DNA of 37,606 bases from Kofleriaceae bacterium (GTDB lineage: Bacteria; Myxococcota_A; Polyangia; Haliangiales; Haliangiaceae): assembly GCA_013368795.1 (NCBI GenBank), contig JABFXX010000151.1, positions 1-37,606 of the forward strand, read 5' to 3'. The first letter of the stretch is position 1; each line of letters opens with the position of its first letter. The notes beneath the pieces were generated by a model that was not told the DNA's origin, made no database searches, and was given only the letters and a program-made list of their open reading frames with translations. Shown in pieces: positions 25,688-33,381 of the stretch. Both the position numbers and the translations under genes were made by a program.

Positions 25688-26674
25688 TCAGTGCACGCCG
25701 CGAAGCATGCGATCGAGCTCTGCTTTGCTCGACACGCCCAGCTTCTCGTAGACGTTCGCGAGGTGACGGCGCACCGTCGCGGGCGCGATGCCGAGGCGAT
25801 CGCCGATCTCGCGATGCGACTCGCCGAGCGCGAACGCATCCGCGACTTGCCGCTCTCGCTCGGTGAGGCCGTCGGCGGCGACGCGGCGCCGCGCATGGAC
25901 GAGGCGCGTCCCCTCGGCGGTATCAGCATGCACCACGATGCGCTCGCCGATGAAGCGGCCGATGCCACCGGTCAGTGCGTCCTCGAGCGACGGCGGCAAC
26001 ATCGGGCCGCGCCATGTCGGCCACTCGGCGCGCAGCACGTCGACGAGGCCGGGCTCTGCTTCGAGCACGAGGCCGGACGGGCTCGCGATCGCGGCGACCT
26101 GGCCATGACCGCCACCGACGCGCGTGATCGTGCGCAGCTCGCCGACGCGCGCGGTGCGGATCGCGGCCGACAGATGCGGCGAGAGCAGCTCCTTCATGAT
26201 GCGCTCGCTCTCGCTGAACGCCGGGCTGCGCGCGGAGCGATAGATCGACATGACCCAGAACAGGCCGGCCTCGGCATAGATGTGCGCGGTGCACATCAGG
26301 TGCTCGAGATCGAAGCGGGCGCAGTGGTCGCGCGCGCGATCGCAGCCATCATAGAACCCGTCGCTCACCGTGATGTTGATCGTCGTGCCGGGCGAGGCGG
26401 TCGCGGCGAACGCGAGACGATCTTCGTTCTTCACCTGCTCCCAGCTGATCATCAGCTCGGGCGGCTTGTCGAACAGGAACACGTCGTGCGCGTCGGCCTT
26501 GCCGCCCTGGATCGTGCCGACCCCGAACAGGCCGCCATCGAACGGGACGAGCGCGCGGAACTGCTCGAACGCGAGCCGCTGCATCGCGCGGTAGCCGAGC
26601 TCGTGGGCATGGCCGTGCAGATCGAGCAGGTAGCTGGTGATCCGACGCGTATCCAGACCCGTACTCGCGGCCAT
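25688..26674 (-). CDS. LuxR family transcriptional regulator
   Basis: The C-terminal 60 residues form a LuxR/NarL DNA-binding helix-turn-helix: GLTERERQVADAFALGESHREIGDRLGIAPATVRRHLANVY-type pattern (key motifs LTERERQV, IAPATVRRHL, VYEKLGVSSKAEL, at about 268-320). The N-terminal ~230 residues look like a GAF- or PAS-like sensor region with no recognised ligand pocket: FEQFRALVPFDGGLFGVG and SERIMKELLSPHLSAAIRTA. It lacks a receiver domain, so it probably senses a ligand directly. The ATG at 26674 has TATAGT (26683-26688) 8 nt upstream, the best -10 box in the window. It faces away from the AHSA1 gene, 91 nt apart. Confidence 0.86.
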   Translation of the reverse strand: MAASTGLDTRRITSYLLDLHGHAHELGYRAMQRLAFEQFRALVPFDGGLFGVGTIQGGKADAHDVFLFDKPPELMISWEQVKNEDRLAFAATASPGTTINITVSDGFYDGCDRARDHCARFDLEHLMCTAHIYAEAGLFWVMSIYRSARSPAFSESERIMKELLSPHLSAAIRTARVGELRTITRVGGGHGQVAAIASPSGLVLEAEPGLVDVLRAEWPTWRGPMLPPSLEDALTGGIGRFIGERIVVHADTAEGTRLVHARRRVAADGLTERERQVADAFALGESHREIGDRLGIAPATVRRHLANVYEKLGVSSKAELDRMLRGVH

Positions 26675-26682
26675 GGCCGCCG

Positions 26683-26758
26683 ACTATAGATTGGAAGCCG
26701 GCCCCGACGCCAAGCAGCGTGCACATCGCGTGCTCGCCGTCACGCCAAGCGCTACGGT
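26683..26758. promoter_or_regulatory. Divergent promoter region of luxR-type and AHSA1 genes
   Basis: On the minus strand TATAGT (26683-26688) ends 8 nt before the ATG at 26674. On the plus strand TACGGT (26753-26758) ends 7 nt before the ATG at 26766. Neither start has a Shine-Dalgarno site, which fits leaderless mRNAs. Confidence 0.4.
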
Positions 26759-26765
26759 CTCCCCC

Positions 26766-27221
26766 ATGAGCACGACCCGCGTCACCCGTCACGTCTGCGC
26801 ACCGCGGGCGAAGGTCTATCAGGCCCTGCTCGATGCGAGCGCGGTGCAGCAATGGATGGTGCCGACCGGCATGACGAGCGAGGTCCACGCGTTCGACGGC
26901 CGCGAGGGCGGCACGTTTCGCATCTCGCTCACCTACGATGATCCGACGAGAACCGGCAAGTCGGTCTCGCACACCGACACGTTTCACGGCCGGTTCGATC
27001 GGCTCGTGCCCGACGAGCAAGTCGTGCAGAAGATCGAGTTCGAGACCGCGAATCCGGCGATGGCGGGCGAGATGACGATCACGTACACGCTCGTCGACAC
27101 CGGCGGCGAGACCGACGTCATCTCGGTGCACGAGAATCTCCCGCCCGGCGTGAAGCCCGCCGACAACGAGCTCGGCACGCGGATCTCGCTCGGCAAGCTC
27201 GCGGATCTCGTCGAGCGCTAG
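26766..27221 (+). CDS. AHSA1/START-like SRPBCC family protein
   Basis: The 151-residue product has the AHSA1-type START fold: a start RVTRHVCAPRAKVYQALLDASAVQQWM, the typical GGTFRISLTY and DTFHGRFDRLVPDEQVVQKIEFE strands and a C-terminal helix ending in LADLVER. Such proteins bind small hydrophobic ligands or act as chaperone modulators; no specific ligand can be read here. It is cytoplasmic. The ATG at 26766 follows a TACGGT box by 7 nt. Its stop (TAG, 27219-27221) overlaps the convergent MerR gene's stop in a shared CTAG. Confidence 0.85.
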   Translation: MSTTRVTRHVCAPRAKVYQALLDASAVQQWMVPTGMTSEVHAFDGREGGTFRISLTYDDPTRTGKSVSHTDTFHGRFDRLVPDEQVVQKIEFETANPAMAGEMTITYTLVDTGGETDVISVHENLPPGVKPADNELGTRISLGKLADLVER

Positions 27222-27230
27222 CGCTTTTTT
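27214..27230 (+). terminator. Possible terminator at end of AHSA1 gene
   Basis: AGCG, loop CTAG, CGCT and then a T-run (27226-27230) fit a very short rho-independent terminator. The stem is only 4-5 bp and the T-run also codes Lys codons on the other strand, so confidence is low. Confidence 0.25.
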
Positions 27231-28006
27231 CGCTTGGCGCGCGCGCTGAGCGAAGCGAGCTTGCCGGACGCGAGCAGCTTGCGCAGCGCGCCTTCCATCT
27301 CGCGCGCGAACAGCACGCGCACCGAGTCGACGCCGACGGTGCGGAATGTCTCGAACAGCTTGCCGGACTCGGCGATGCTGACGTGACCGTCCTTGACGCG
27401 ATCGAGGAACAGGTCGACGAGCTCGCCGACCGCGCGACCGAGATGCTTGCGCAGGATCGCCGACGCGGCGGCCGCGGTCTCGAGATCGATGCCGACGCTC
27501 TCGAGCTTCATCGCGAAGCCGAGCAGCGCCGGGCTGCCGACGAAGTAGACGTCGCCCTTGCGTTCGACGACGTTCGCGCGCTGGAGGTCGGCGAGGAGGC
27601 CCGGGCGCCGGCTGCCCGCGATCGTGTAGAGCTCGGCCTCGCTGACCGTGCGCGCCTGGTCGGTCGCCCACGGCACCTGGACCTGCTCCTCGACGCCGAG
27701 CCACTCGGCGAGATCGACCTCGCCCTTGTCGATGCGCTTCATCAGGTCGCCGATCGCATCGATGCGAAGGCCGCGATCCTGGAGCTGCGCGATCAGCTTG
27801 AGCCGCTCGACGTGCTGCTTGCCGTAGTACGCGACGCGGCCGCGGATCTCTGGATTCATGAGCGCACCGCGAGACTGGTAGAACCGGATCGTCCGGCTCG
27901 GCACACGCGACGCGGCGGCGAGCTCGTCGATCGTCAGCGTCTGCTCGGAGGCGTCGGGCTTGTCGTCGTCGGTCGCGGTGGACATCGGAAGCGCTAGCGT
28001 CGTCAT
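27218..28006 (-). CDS. MerR family transcriptional regulator
   Basis: The N-terminal part (about residues 23-90) is a MerR-type winged helix: LTIDELAAASRVPSRTIRFYQ, RGALMNP, GRVAYYGKQHVERLKLI and LQDRGLRIDAIGDLM. The remaining 170 residues hold no recognised metal or ligand-binding Cys, so the effector is unknown; the chain ends with a basic AKRKKR. The start at 28006 overlaps the desaturase stop by 4 nt (ATGA), which couples its translation to the desaturase. A MerR protein in this place probably controls its own operon through the dyad upstream of the reductase gene. Its own stop shares a CTAG with the AHSA1 gene. The alternative ATG at 27985 has no Shine-Dalgarno. Confidence 0.85.
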   Translation of the reverse strand: MTTLALPMSTATDDDKPDASEQTLTIDELAAASRVPSRTIRFYQSRGALMNPEIRGRVAYYGKQHVERLKLIAQLQDRGLRIDAIGDLMKRIDKGEVDLAEWLGVEEQVQVPWATDQARTVSEAELYTIAGSRRPGLLADLQRANVVERKGDVYFVGSPALLGFAMKLESVGIDLETAAAASAILRKHLGRAVGELVDLFLDRVKDGHVSIAESGKLFETFRTVGVDSVRVLFAREMEGALRKLLASGKLASLSARAKRKKR

Positions 28007-29109
28007 GCGGGCAGTGGCCTCGGAGTCCTGGGAAGCGCGAGGCGGAAGATGGTCCGCAACGTCGTCCCGAGCTGCCGTGCAAACGAGCCCTTGTTGTACG
28101 GGATACCGTACCGCGCGCATAGCGCCTCGACGCGCGGAGCGACCTCGGGGTAGCGATTGCTCGGCATGTCGGGGAACAGGTGGTGCTCGATCTGGTGGCT
28201 GAGGTTGCCGCTCATCACGTGGAACAGCGGGCCTCCCTCGATGTTGCAGGAGCCGAGGATCTGGCGCAGGTACCAGCGGCCGCGCGTCTCGCCCTCGATC
28301 TGCGCCTCGGTGAACACCTGCGCGCCGTCGGGGAAGTGGCCGCAGAAGATGATCGCGTACGACCACAGGTTGCGCATGCCGTTCGCGACGAGGTTCGCGA
28401 GCAGGACCGGCAGGAAGAACGGCCCGGCGAGCAGCGGCCACAGGAGGTAGTCCTTCGCGAGCTGGCGCAGGGCCTTCTTGCCGATGCCGGCGAGCTTGCT
28501 GCGTTCAGCCTTGAGCGTCGTCTCGCCGCGCTTGATCGCGCCGATGTCGACGTCGTGCAGCGCGACGCCCCACTGGAACAGGAACGCGAGCAGCGTGTTG
28601 TAGACCGGCTGCACGAGGTGCGCGGGCTTCCACGGCTGCTTGTCGGTGACGCGCAGGATCTCGTAGCCGACGTCGCGGTCGCGCCCCATCACGTTGGTCC
28701 ACGTGTGGTGGACGACGTTGTGCGAGTGCTTCCACTGATCGGCGGGGCAGACGTTGTCCCACTCCCACGTCGACGAGTGGATCTCCGGATCGGACATCCA
28801 GTCCCACTGACCGTGGATGACGTTGTGGCCGATCTCCATGTTCTCGAGGATCTTCGACACGCCGAGCGAGATCGTGCCGAGGCCGATCACGCCGAGGAAC
28901 AGGGGGAACGCGGGCATGAGTGGAAGGCTGACGTAGATGAGGCTCCGCCCGCCGAGCGCCATGCTGCGCTGGATCTTGATCGTGCGCTTGATGTAGCGGC
29001 GGTCGCGCTCGCCAAGGCTCGCCTTGACCTCGCGCTGGATCTTGTCGAGCTCGCGACCGAGCTCCTCGATATCGGCGTCGCTCGTGGCGACGGGCAGTGC
29101 CTGACTCAT
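28003..29109 (-). CDS. Membrane fatty acid desaturase
   Basis: The three histidine boxes of membrane-bound diiron desaturases are present: HNVIH (95-99), HSHNVVHH (128-135) and HQIEHH (305-310), with four membrane segments (about 55-80, 165-185, 225-245 and weaker). The third box HQIEHHLFP is the type found in acyl-lipid and front-end desaturases and in mycobacterial DesA3-like enzymes. The enzyme inserts a double bond into a fatty acyl chain, using electrons from the reductase encoded just upstream. At 368 residues the length is normal. The gap to the reductase is 16 nt and the end overlaps the MerR gene by 4 nt. The start ATG at 29109 follows a GGAC-like weak site. Confidence 0.93.
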   Translation of the reverse strand: MSQALPVATSDADIEELGRELDKIQREVKASLGERDRRYIKRTIKIQRSMALGGRSLIYVSLPLMPAFPLFLGVIGLGTISLGVSKILENMEIGHNVIHGQWDWMSDPEIHSSTWEWDNVCPADQWKHSHNVVHHTWTNVMGRDRDVGYEILRVTDKQPWKPAHLVQPVYNTLLAFLFQWGVALHDVDIGAIKRGETTLKAERSKLAGIGKKALRQLAKDYLLWPLLAGPFFLPVLLANLVANGMRNLWSYAIIFCGHFPDGAQVFTEAQIEGETRGRWYLRQILGSCNIEGGPLFHVMSGNLSHQIEHHLFPDMPSNRYPEVAPRVEALCARYGIPYNKGSFARQLGTTLRTIFRLALPRTPRPLPA

Positions 29110-29125
29110 TGATGTGTCCTTTCGT

Positions 29126-30199
29126 TCAGACGTCGAGCGCGACGTCGCCGGCCGCCGCGCACACGCAGATCTGGATGCGCGCGCCGGGCTCGTCGATCCG
29201 CTCGCCGGTGCGGAGGTCGCGGACGCAGCCGCTCGTGAGCGTCGCGTCGCAGGTGTGGCAGATGCCCATGCGGCAGCCGTGGGGCGCGGCGACGCCGGCG
29301 GCTTCGGCAAGCTGGAGCAGCGGCGTCTTGCCGTCGGAGATCGCGTCGACGCGGCTCTTGCCGAATCGCACGAGGCCGCCGCTCGCGTTCGCCGGCGCGG
29401 CGAGCTGGGCGGTGAAGTGTTCGAGGTGTAGCGTGCGGCCGACCGCGGCGAACGTCTGGTCGAGCGCGTCGAGCAGACCCTGCGGTCCGCACGCCCACGC
29501 CTCGCGCGTGCGCCAGTCGGGGACCAGCGCGGTCAGCTGCTCGGTGGAGAACCGTTCGCTCGACAGCGGACGCGGCAGGCGGGTGTACCGCTCGACGAGC
29601 CGGTAGCTCGGGAACCTCGCCGCCAGCGCGCGCAGCTCGGCGCCGAAGATCACGTCGGCGGGCGTCTGCGCGTAGTGGAGGTGGACGATGTCGGGCATCG
29701 CGCCGCGCGCCCCGAACGTGCGCAGCATGCTCATCACCGGCGTGATGCCGCTGCCGGCGGTCACGAACAGCGCGCGCGGGCATTCGGTGTAGACGAACTC
29801 GCCCTCGGGCAGGCCGAGCGTGACGTAGGTGCCCGGCTCCACGGTGCGGACGAGCGCGGTCGAGACCTTGCCCTGCGCCTTCACCGTGATCGTGATGCAG
29901 CCGTCGGCGCGCTCGGGCGAGGACGAGATCGAGAACATGCGGGTCGCGATGCGGCCGTCGAGCTCGACGCCGACGCGCACGTGCTGGCCGGCGAGGTGCG
30001 AGCGCCAGCCCCGGCCGGGCCGGAGCACGAGCGTGCGGGCATCGGCGGTCTCGTCGGCGACCGCCTCGACGCGCGCCTTCAGCACGTGGGTCGCCGCGAG
30101 CGGGCTGACGAGCGCGAGGTAGTGCGACGGGACCAGCGGGGTCGCGACGAGCCCGGCGACATCGGCGAGGCGAGACCAGATCGATGTAGCGCTCTTCAT
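29126..30199 (-). CDS. Ferredoxin reductase with C-terminal 2Fe-2S domain
   Basis: This flavoprotein transfers electrons from NAD(P)H to the desaturase. It has a FAD-binding barrel (RMFSISSSPERADGC), an NAD-binding fold (FVTAGSGITPVMSML and the CGPQGLLDAL nucleotide end motif), and a plant-type 2Fe-2S domain with Cys309, Cys314, Cys317 and Cys345 (GCRMGICHTC and ICVCAA). Length is 357 from the ATG at 30199. The N-terminus LVATPLVPSHYLALVSPL matches desaturase-linked oxidoreductases. An ATG at 30211 is possible, but the promoter below puts the transcript start at about 30200, so 30199 is preferred and would make the mRNA leaderless. It is the first gene of a three-gene operon ending in a regulator. 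Confidence 0.92.
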   Translation of the reverse strand: MKSATSIWSRLADVAGLVATPLVPSHYLALVSPLAATHVLKARVEAVADETADARTLVLRPGRGWRSHLAGQHVRVGVELDGRIATRMFSISSSPERADGCITITVKAQGKVSTALVRTVEPGTYVTLGLPEGEFVYTECPRALFVTAGSGITPVMSMLRTFGARGAMPDIVHLHYAQTPADVIFGAELRALAARFPSYRLVERYTRLPRPLSSERFSTEQLTALVPDWRTREAWACGPQGLLDALDQTFAAVGRTLHLEHFTAQLAAPANASGGLVRFGKSRVDAISDGKTPLLQLAEAAGVAAPHGCRMGICHTCDATLTSGCVRDLRTGERIDEPGARIQICVCAAAGDVALDV

Positions 30200-30206
30200 T
30201 GAGCCA

Positions 30207-30235
30207 ATCATGACTGTGACAGTAACAACTGTCAA
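30207..30235 (-). promoter_or_regulatory. Promoter and dyad operator of the desaturase operon
   Basis: TTGACA (30230-30235), a 17-bp spacer and CATGAT (30207-30212) give a near-consensus promoter ending 7 nt before the ATG at 30199. A perfect 7-bp inverted repeat (30217-30223 and 30228-30234) covers the -35 box and spacer, and a second ACTGT-n-ACAGT dyad overlaps it at 30213-30223. A repressor or the MerR protein of this operon could bind here; a TetR-type repressor encoded elsewhere is also possible. Confidence 0.7.
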
Positions 30236-30452
30236 GATGGAATCGACGCGTCGCACGTCGGGTCGCGGGGCGTCGCGGAGTCCACGCCGATGGATTCCAT
30301 TCGCCGTGATCGCCATCGCGACTCACGCATCATCGTGAATGTTCACGGTCCACGTTCGTCAACGCCGGTTCACGCGGACCGCGGCGATCGCGGCGAACTC
30401 GTGATTCTCTCGTTCGCCTCGCGCTGGCACGACGCGTGGAATTCGGGTCGCC

Positions 30453-31130
30453 ATGCCCAATCGCTTCGCTTATATGGCTCTCGCCGCGACCGCGGCGTCG
30501 TTCCTCGACGTGTCGTCTGCTCTCGCCAGCCCGGAGGTTCGCGATCACCGTACCGACACTCCGTCGGTCGAGTCCGGGCGCGCCTATCGCCGTCGCCCCG
30601 GGCCCCGCATCATGCTGCCGCTCAAGTTCGACCTCGGTGCGACCGGCGCCGACACGATGCGCGGCATGGCATCGGGCATCGCCGGCTCGATCGGTATCCA
30701 CTGGGCATCGCTCGCTCCTCGCCCGACCGATCTCGACATCGGCGTCGGTCTGTTCGGCGCGATCCTCGGCGCGAAGGAAGACACGAGCGTCATGAACGAC
30801 AACAACACCGTCGCGTACGGCGGTGCGTATCTCGAGCTCGGCCACACGCTGTCGCGCGGCGACTGGTGGCGCACGTGGGCCTCGGGTCGCGGCGAGTACC
30901 TCGGCAGCACCGCGTTCGGAACCGACCACGGCGGCTTCGGTGCCTCGGCGCGGCTCTCGGCCGAGCTGTTCGCGAGCGGCATCGGCATCGAGCCTCGCGG
31001 CATCTTCCTCGGCACGTACGCGGTCGGCGTCTACGTCGAGGCCGGCCTGCGCGACACCGCGGCCGGCATGGGCGACTTCCACGCGACGGCGGGCCTGCAG
31101 TTCCGCACGCCGACGGTGTTCGCCTTCTAG
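30453..31130 (+). CDS. Secreted outer-membrane beta-barrel-like protein
   Basis: The family is not recognised. The 225-residue product has a signal peptide (about 1-25, cut after ALA) and no lipobox. The mature chain is Gly-rich with alternating hydrophobic residues and ends in Phe (QFRTPTVFAF), the classic C-terminal signature of outer-membrane barrels. Repeated G(I/V)G strands (GSIGIHWASL, DIGVGLFGAIL, YLELGHTL, GVYVEAGLRD, HATAGLQF) imply about eight strands. A loop DTSVMNDNNTVAYGG is polar. Function is unknown. It is followed by a strong bidirectional hairpin and converges on the small MCxxC gene. Confidence 0.75.
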   Translation: MPNRFAYMALAATAASFLDVSSALASPEVRDHRTDTPSVESGRAYRRRPGPRIMLPLKFDLGATGADTMRGMASGIAGSIGIHWASLAPRPTDLDIGVGLFGAILGAKEDTSVMNDNNTVAYGGAYLELGHTLSRGDWWRTWASGRGEYLGSTAFGTDHGGFGASARLSAELFASGIGIEPRGIFLGTYAVGVYVEAGLRDTAAGMGDFHATAGLQFRTPTVFAF

Positions 31131-31140
31131 TGGGCGGTAG

Positions 31141-31181
31141 GCTGCCGGCGAGCTCGCTGGTCGATCACGCTCGCCGGCAGC
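31141..31181. terminator. Bidirectional hairpin terminator between convergent genes
   Basis: GCTGCCGGCGAGC (31141-31153) and its exact reverse complement (31169-31181) form a 13-bp GC-rich stem with a 15-nt loop. It lies between two convergent gene ends (31130 and 31188). There is no T-run, so it may act with Rho or stabilise both 3' ends. Confidence 0.6.
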
Positions 31182-31187
31182 TGCGGG

Positions 31188-31346
31188 TTACGGCTTGTTC
31201 TCGTCCTGGCGCTCGAGCTCGGCGATCTTCGCTTCGACTTCGCCGACGTGCGCGCGGTCCATTCCCTCGCGCATCTCGCGGAACGCCTGACGCGCTTCCT
31301 TTGTCGTCATCTTCGACTTTGCAAGCTCGACGCAGATGAGGCACAT
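31188..31346 (-). CDS. Small MCxxC protein of unknown function
   Basis: The product is 52 residues from the ATG at 31346, too short for common cut-offs. The N-terminus MCLICVELAKSKMTT has a CxxC pair (Cys2, Cys5); the rest is an amphipathic helical stretch (EARQAFREMREGMD, HVGEVEAKIAELERQ). This resembles a small, widely scattered family beginning MCxICxE with conserved EA and HVxEVE, of unknown function. TAAGGT (31353-31358) ends 6 nt before the ATG, so the gene has its own promoter-like box. A metal-binding or redox role is guessed from CxxC only. Confidence 0.65.
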   Translation of the reverse strand: MCLICVELAKSKMTTKEARQAFREMREGMDRAHVGEVEAKIAELERQDENKP

Positions 31347-31352
31347 GCAGAC

Positions 31353-31358
31353 ACCTTA
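31353..31358 (-). promoter_or_regulatory. Start-proximal -10 box of MCxxC gene
   Basis: TAAGGT ends 6 nt before the ATG at 31346, matching the pattern seen at other genes in the window. Confidence 0.35.
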
Positions 31359-31425
31359 GCGCGAGAGATCTCGTCGCGCAGAGACCACCTCGACTTATGA
31401 CGCCGACTCGGGCAACTTCCGCTCG

Positions 31426-32112
31426 ATGCCCGAGTCGCTGACGCTCGCCCCGACGGCTGATCCGCGCGTGTTTGCCGCACCGGACGGCCGTCGCCTGTCG
31501 CCACCTGCCGACTGGGCCTGCCTGCCTCCCGGCGATGCGGGCCTCACGCGACGCGTGAAGGCCGCAGGCCCGTCGTGGGTCGTGATCGAGCAGCGCGGCC
31601 GCAAGAAGTTCTCGAAGGGGCTGTGGGCACCGCGCGCGAACATCGACAACGCGCGCGCCGCGCTCGACGCCGAGCGCTCGACCGAGAGCTACGCGAAGAA
31701 GCGGCAGGCCGATGTCGCTCGCCGCGAGCGCGCGCAATCGGCGTACGCGTCGTCGTTCGAGCAGGAGGTGCACGCGTTCCTCCGGTTCTCGCCGCGCTGG
31801 GATGATCTCGGCCGGCTGATCGCGCGCCTCGTCGCCGCGCACGCGACGCCGGTCGGCAGCGGCACCGTCGCGCGCACGCAGCGCATCTCGATCGAGGAGC
31901 GCGCCGAGGCCGCCGTGATCGCGTGGATGCGTCACCAGACGACGAACTACGACAACATGAAGATCGAGCGCGTCGCCGGTGCGCGTCGCGAGGTCCGTCG
32001 CGAGCTCGCGCAGATCTCGCGCGCCGTGATCGACCTGCATCGCCGCGACGTGCCGCACGCTCCGCATGCGTGCACGCTTTGTACAGCGGTCGATCAGGCG
32101 ACCGAGCTGTAG
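31426..32112 (+). CDS. DUF2293 domain protein
   Basis: The 228-residue product matches DUF2293: WVVIEQRGRKKFSKGLWAP, LDAERSTESYAKKRQADVARRERAQ-type helix (key AKKRQADVARRE), VHAFLRFSPRW, HATPVGSGTVARTQRI, ERAEAAVIAWMRHQTTNYD, RVAGARREVRRELAQ and a C-terminal HACTLC. The function of the family is unknown; its basic and Arg-rich core suggests nucleic-acid contact, which is inference. It has no signal peptide. The start ATG at 31426 was chosen because earlier codons are out of pattern. The gene stands alone between opposite-strand and downstream lipoprotein genes. Confidence 0.88.
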   Translation: MPESLTLAPTADPRVFAAPDGRRLSPPADWACLPPGDAGLTRRVKAAGPSWVVIEQRGRKKFSKGLWAPRANIDNARAALDAERSTESYAKKRQADVARRERAQSAYASSFEQEVHAFLRFSPRWDDLGRLIARLVAAHATPVGSGTVARTQRISIEERAEAAVIAWMRHQTTNYDNMKIERVAGARREVRRELAQISRAVIDLHRRDVPHAPHACTLCTAVDQATEL

Positions 32113-32257
32113 CTCGCTCAGCTCGACGAGAACGAGCTTCTTCGCGTCTCCGCGTGCGCTTTCTGCGATCACGCATACGCGCCTGTCTGGACGTGCAGAA
32201 ATCTGCAACCTCCGACGACATTCAGGCCACTAACCCTGAGCCGGGAGAAGGAGCTCT

Positions 32258-33298
32258 ATGCTGCTTCGCTGGATCGTCATGTTCTCTTTCTCGCTCGGCG
32301 CGGCGGGATGTCTCCCTGGTGGTGGCGACGACGACGGTGGTGACTCCGCACCCGATGGTCTCCACACCGTCACCGGCGACGTCGTCGACTTTCAAACCAA
32401 CATGCCGATCGCGTCGGGCGCGAGCGTCGCGACGTCGGGCCTCAGCCCCGCGCCGAGGACCACCGCGGAGGGCGCGACATTCACGATCGAAGATGTACCG
32501 GCGAGCTCGGCATTCCAGATCCTCGCCGCGGCGCCTCCGACACATCGCGCGACGTTCAGTGAATCGGTCGTCGTCGAGAACGACGATGTCAGCGGCGTGC
32601 ACGCGACGGTCGTCAGCGAGGAGTTTCTCGGCCAGCTCGCCACCGGCTTTCAGATCAGCCCGACCGCCGCGCGCGGCGTGCTGCTCGCGCAGGTCGTCGA
32701 CGACAGCGGCACGCCGAAGGCCGGCGTCGGCGCAGCGAACTTCGCGATCGCGGGCGTCGACGGACCGCACTTCCTCGACGCAGATCTGAAACCTGCACCG
32801 AACCTGACCGCGACGTCGGCGTCGGGTTGGGTCGTGTTCTTCGAGGTCGCGCCCGGCGTCGTCGAGCTCGCGCAGGCCGCGACGGCGACGGTGTCACTCG
32901 AGATGCCGATCTCGCCGGTCAACGCCGGTGCGGTCACCGTCGCGAAGATCAAGGCCGGTGCCGCCGCGGGCATGCTGCCGACCAACGTCTTGTTCGCGAC
33001 GCAGGTGTTTCCGATCTTCAGCAAGCGCGGCTGCCAGGCGTGTCACTCCGGGAATGGCCCGGGCAAGGATCTCGGCGGGCTCACGCTCGACGGCAGCGCG
33101 AACCTCGCGTACCGCGAGCTCGTGCAGGAGGATCCGACGCGCGTCGTCAAGGCGATGCCGGAGACGAGCCTCGTGCTCACGATGCCGTCGCGCGAGGATC
33201 CGCCGGACCGCCATCCGAACGTGACGTTCACGAGCGCGGTCGATCCGGACTACTTGACGATCCTGGTCTGGATCCGCGAGGGCGCGAAGAACAACTGA
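32258..33298 (+). CDS. Lipoprotein with c-type cytochrome motif
   Basis: The start ATG at 32258 has AAGGAG 5 nt upstream. The signal peptide ends in GAAGC (Cys18), then an acidic-Gly linker. Residues about 35-120 look like a carboxypeptidase-regulatory-like beta-sandwich (GDVVDFQTNMPIASGASV, TIEDVPASSAF). Near the C-terminus the haem motif CQACH (Cys259, Cys262, His263) is followed by SGNGPGKDLGGLTLDGS; Met residues further on (KAMPETSLVLTMPS) are candidate axial ligands. This is the layout of myxobacterial lipoproteins that use an outer-surface haem domain for electron transfer or for carrying extracellular reductant; exact role is unknown. A hairpin lies in the gap before the hydrolase gene. 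Confidence 0.8.
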   Translation: MLLRWIVMFSFSLGAAGCLPGGGDDDGGDSAPDGLHTVTGDVVDFQTNMPIASGASVATSGLSPAPRTTAEGATFTIEDVPASSAFQILAAAPPTHRATFSESVVVENDDVSGVHATVVSEEFLGQLATGFQISPTAARGVLLAQVVDDSGTPKAGVGAANFAIAGVDGPHFLDADLKPAPNLTATSASGWVVFFEVAPGVVELAQAATATVSLEMPISPVNAGAVTVAKIKAGAAAGMLPTNVLFATQVFPIFSKRGCQACHSGNGPGKDLGGLTLDGSANLAYRELVQEDPTRVVKAMPETSLVLTMPSREDPPDRHPNVTFTSAVDPDYLTILVWIREGAKNN

Positions 33299-33316
33299 TT
33301 GTGATTTCAGGTGGTT

Positions 33317-33340
33317 CCGAGATTTCGCGAGAAATCTCGG
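33317..33340. promoter_or_regulatory. 10-bp stem with GNRA loop between two genes
   Basis: CCGAGATTTC (33317-33326) and GAAATCTCGG (33331-33340) are exact reverse complements around the loop GCGA, which in RNA is a stable GNRA tetraloop. It is unusually AT-rich for this genome. It could be a Rho-type terminator for the cytochrome gene, an RNA-stability element, or a protein-binding dyad for the next gene. No T-run follows. Confidence 0.5.
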
Positions 33341-33381
33341 GGTGCGTGTCGATCGGCCGGTGAGTCGTTCGTCGTCAGGTC

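Noticed and set aside
30236-30452. Inverted repeats (30237-30244 with 30293-30300, and 30331-30342) upstream of the barrel-like gene
   Set aside because: The first pair is far apart and both are short; no promoter element or regulator link supports them.
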